Origin: Lentzea albidocapillata
GTDB taxonomy: Bacteria > Actinomycetota > Actinomycetes > Mycobacteriales > Pseudonocardiaceae
NCBI RefSeq assembly: GCF_000719115.1
Contig: NZ_JOEA01000014.1
Span: forward strand, 62,001-126,000
Direction of reading: 5' to 3'
DNA: 64,000 bases
Made by a program: the position numbers and the translations under genes. The notes beneath the pieces were generated by a model. It saw nothing but the letters and a program-made list of their open reading frames with translations. It was not told the origin of the DNA and made no database searches. Shown piece by piece: positions 61,690-64,000 of the stretch. Within the stretch, counting starts at the first letter, position 1; the number at the start of each line of letters is the position of its first letter.

Positions 61690-64000
61690 GTGCGGCGCGC
61701 GATTGTTCTTGCCACGGTGCTGTTAGTTGCGGTTGGTTCGACGACACCGATCGCCTCCGCAGTCGATCCACCTCCGGACGTGCACACCTACCTGGAGGAT
61801 CCGCGCAAGATCGCCGAGGGCCAGGAGCCGCACCACGCATTGCTGCTCCCTCAGGCCGATGTCGCCTCGGCCGTCCGCGGCGACGAGCGCACCCCGTTCA
61901 CGCAGTCGCTGGACGGCAAGTGGCGGATCTCCATGGCGGACAGGCCCGCCGACGTTCCGGCGCGGTTCTACGCCGACGACCACGACACGTCCGGCTGGCG
62001 CACCGTGACCGTGCCGCACACCTGGCAGACCGACGGCCTCGACCACCCGATCTTCCGCAACATCGCCACCGAGGTGCAGCCGGACGACCCGCCCCGCGTG
62101 CCCCGCGACGTGAACCCGACTGGTGCTTACGTCCGCGACTTCGACGTGCCCGCCGACTGGACGAAGCGCGCCACGTTCGTGCGCTTCGAGGGCGTGACGT
62201 CCGGCTACTTCGTGTGGGTCAACGGCACGTACATCGGCTACGACCAGGGCGGCTACACCCCGGCCGAGTTCGACATCTCCTCCGCGCTGCGACCGGGCCA
62301 CAACAAGATCGCGGTCCAGGTGCACCGTTGGAGCGCCGGTTCCTACCTCGAGGACTACGACCAGTGGCGGTACTCGGGCATCTTCCGCTCGGTGTCGCTG
62401 TACTCGACGCCCGCCACGTTCATCCAGGACGTCACGCTCAGGACCGACCTCGACGCCACCTACACCGACGCGACCCTCACCGCGGACGTCGAGCTCGGCC
62501 ACAAGCCCGGTGGCACCACCGGGACGCACCGCGTCACCGCCAGCCTGCGTGACTCCCGTGGCGCCGAAGTCGGTTCGGCGAGCCAGGAGACCGACGGCAG
62601 CACCGCCCGTCTCACCCTGCCGGTGCGCAACCCGGCCAAGTGGACCGACGAGACGCCGAACCTCTACACCGTCGTGCTGACGCTGACCGCGCCCGACGGC
62701 AAGATCACACACATCACCAGTGACACCACCGGTTTCCGCGAGATCGAGATCCGGAACAGGACGTTGCTGATCAACGGCAAGCGCGTGCTGTTCAAGGGCG
62801 TCAACCGCGCGGAGACAAACCCGGACCACGGCCGGCACGTCCCGCGTGCGGCGCAGGAACGCGACGTGGCGCTGATGGAGCAGCTCAACGTCAACGCCGT
62901 GCGCACCTCGCACTACCCGAGCGACCCGTACTTCTACGACCTCGCCGACAAGCACGGCATCTGGATCGGCGACGAGGTCGACATCGAGACCCACAACCAC
63001 GAGAACTGCGCCCGGTGGTGCCAGGCCAACCAGCCGGAGTGGCGCGACACGTTCCTGGATCGCCTGATCGGCATGGTCGAGCGGGACAAGAACCACCCGA
63101 GCGTCTTCCTGTGGGACACCGGCAACGAGGCGGGGCTCGGCGCGCACCACTTCGAGATGGCGAAGTGGCTCAAGGCCAACGACCCGTCGCGGCCGATCTA
63201 CCACCAGTCCAACAACCCCGACGGTGACGCGCCGTTCGCCGACATCTGGGGACCGCGCTACCCGTCGCCGGAGCGGTTCGCCGAGCAGGCGAAGAGCACG
63301 ACCAAGCCGCTGATCTTCGGCGAGTACGCCCACGCGATGGGCAACAGCCTGGGCAACTTCCGGGAGTTCTGGGACATCATCCGGGCCAACCCGCAGACCC
63401 AGGGCGGCTTCATCTGGGACTGGGCCGAGCAGAACATCAAGCAGAAGACCCGCATCGCACCGGACAGTTCCGGCAACGACATCACGGCGCTGCTGTCCGG
63501 TGCGCCCAAGCTCGTCGACGGCCACCGCGGCAAGGCGCTGTCGCTGTCCGGGCTCGACGACTTCGTCGAGGTCTACCGCGACCGCAAGCTCGACATCACC
63601 GGCACGGCGCTGACGCTCGACGCCTGGGTCAAGCCCGGCAAGTGGACCGGCCAGTTCCCCATCATCGCCAAGGGCGACCACCAGTGGACGCTCAAGATGA
63701 AGGACGAGACCACGCTCGAGTTCTTCATCCACAGCGGCACGTGGCGCGCGGTGCAGGCGAAGGTGCCCGCCGACTTCTACGGCAAGTGGCACCGGGTCAG
63801 CGGTACGTACGACGGCACCGCGCTGCGGCTGTACATCGACGGCGCCGAGGTCGGCACCCTGCCGTTCACCGGCGCGATCGACTACTCGGCAGCGGACGTG
63901 AACATCGGCCGCGACTTCGAGATGTCGTGGAACGACCCGTCGACCGTCGGCTGGATGGCTCGCGGTGAGGTCGACGACGTCCGCGTCTACGACCGGGCGT
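61690..64000 (+). CDS. Secreted GH2 beta-galactosidase with inserted LamG domain (partial, 3' end missing)
   Basis: At least 770 residues; the frame is open at the right edge. The GTG at 61690 has GGAGG six bases upstream and opens a signal peptide (AIVLATVLLVAVGST, cleavage near 24). GH2 domains follow: sugar-binding jelly roll (about 60-240), Ig-like domain (about 245-350) and barrel (about 352 on) with acid/base E480 (WDTGNEAGLG) and nucleophile E545 (FGEYAHAMGN), LacZ-type. After GGFIWDWAEQ near 580 the barrel is interrupted by a LamG-like domain (about 585-770). It would release galactose from arabinogalactan or pectic galactan outside the cell. It is divergent from the BNR gene. Confidence 0.88.
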   Translation, partial: MRRAIVLATVLLVAVGSTTPIASAVDPPPDVHTYLEDPRKIAEGQEPHHALLLPQADVASAVRGDERTPFTQSLDGKWRISMADRPADVPARFYADDHDTSGWRTVTVPHTWQTDGLDHPIFRNIATEVQPDDPPRVPRDVNPTGAYVRDFDVPADWTKRATFVRFEGVTSGYFVWVNGTYIGYDQGGYTPAEFDISSALRPGHNKIAVQVHRWSAGSYLEDYDQWRYSGIFRSVSLYSTPATFIQDVTLRTDLDATYTDATLTADVELGHKPGGTTGTHRVTASLRDSRGAEVGSASQETDGSTARLTLPVRNPAKWTDETPNLYTVVLTLTAPDGKITHITSDTTGFREIEIRNRTLLINGKRVLFKGVNRAETNPDHGRHVPRAAQERDVALMEQLNVNAVRTSHYPSDPYFYDLADKHGIWIGDEVDIETHNHENCARWCQANQPEWRDTFLDRLIGMVERDKNHPSVFLWDTGNEAGLGAHHFEMAKWLKANDPSRPIYHQSNNPDGDAPFADIWGPRYPSPERFAEQAKSTTKPLIFGEYAHAMGNSLGNFREFWDIIRANPQTQGGFIWDWAEQNIKQKTRIAPDSSGNDITALLSGAPKLVDGHRGKALSLSGLDDFVEVYRDRKLDITGTALTLDAWVKPGKWTGQFPIIAKGDHQWTLKMKDETTLEFFIHSGTWRAVQAKVPADFYGKWHRVSGTYDGTALRLYIDGAEVGTLPFTGAIDYSAADVNIGRDFEMSWNDPSTVGWMARGEVDDVRVYDRA

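Noticed and set aside
1..64000. Mobile elements, prophage, CRISPR arrays, tRNA or rRNA genes, horizontally acquired islands
   Set aside because: No transposase, integrase, phage protein, repeat-spacer pattern or RNA-gene signature was seen, and base composition looks even throughout.

Overview
The window is high-GC DNA with very short gene gaps, many GTG starts, Tat-type signal peptides and many LacI-family repressors. This points to a soil actinomycete, probably of the Pseudonocardiaceae (Lentzea, Saccharothrix or Amycolatopsis-like); that placement is inference from gene content. I see no tRNA, rRNA, insertion sequence or CRISPR array. Almost everything is a chain of plant cell-wall polysaccharide utilisation loci, each with its own repressor, transporter and enzymes.

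Region 1 (1-17.4 kb). A secreted PHP-domain protein runs off the left edge. Next is an eight-gene minus-strand operon (13414 to 1251): solute-binding lipoprotein, two permeases, LacI repressor, GH31 alpha-xylosidase, GH42 beta-galactosidase, GH43, and a secreted CBM2-GH5-X2-CBM46 endoglucanase. Two LacI-type operators separate it from a divergent GH3 plus CE7 acetylesterase pair. The enzyme set fits xyloglucan: secreted endo-cleavage, uptake of oligosaccharides, cytosolic trimming.

Region 2 (17.4-22.6 kb). A secreted GH12 endoglucanase, two divergent LacI paralogues around a perfect palindromic operator, a lipoprotein joining a degenerate nuclease fold to a cellulose-binding module, and a secreted GH10 xylanase.

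Region 3 (22.6-29.1 kb). A bxl-type xylo-oligosaccharide locus: binding protein and two permeases (bxlEFG-like) divergent from a LacI repressor (bxlR-like) and a GH3 beta-xylosidase (bxlA-like). Neither this transporter nor the one in region 1 has an ATPase gene, so both probably use a shared MsiK-type ATPase encoded elsewhere.

Region 4 (29.1-32.4 kb). A non-carbohydrate island: TerC-family membrane protein, a small hypothetical protein, a membrane-anchored Ser/Thr kinase and a small secreted protein.

Region 5 (32.4-47.4 kb). A complete L-rhamnose pathway: a LacI repressor divergent from rhaT-P-Q-S-M-I-D-B, followed by a secreted SGNH esterase and a convergent secreted GH78 alpha-L-rhamnosidase whose promoter carries the same operator type.

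Region 6 (47.4-64 kb). A secreted SGNH esterase/GH5_8 mannanase/Fn3/CBM2 protein behind a perfect CelR/CebR-type palindrome; a secreted phosphatase-fold/jacalin protein; GH95; PL11 rhamnogalacturonan lyase coupled to a CE2-like esterase; a large GH30_5-like endo-beta-1,6-galactanase coupled to a BNR_4 beta-propeller; and a GH2 beta-galactosidase with an inserted LamG domain that runs off the right edge. These enzymes fit rhamnogalacturonan-I and arabinogalactan-protein side chains. The released rhamnose would feed region 5.
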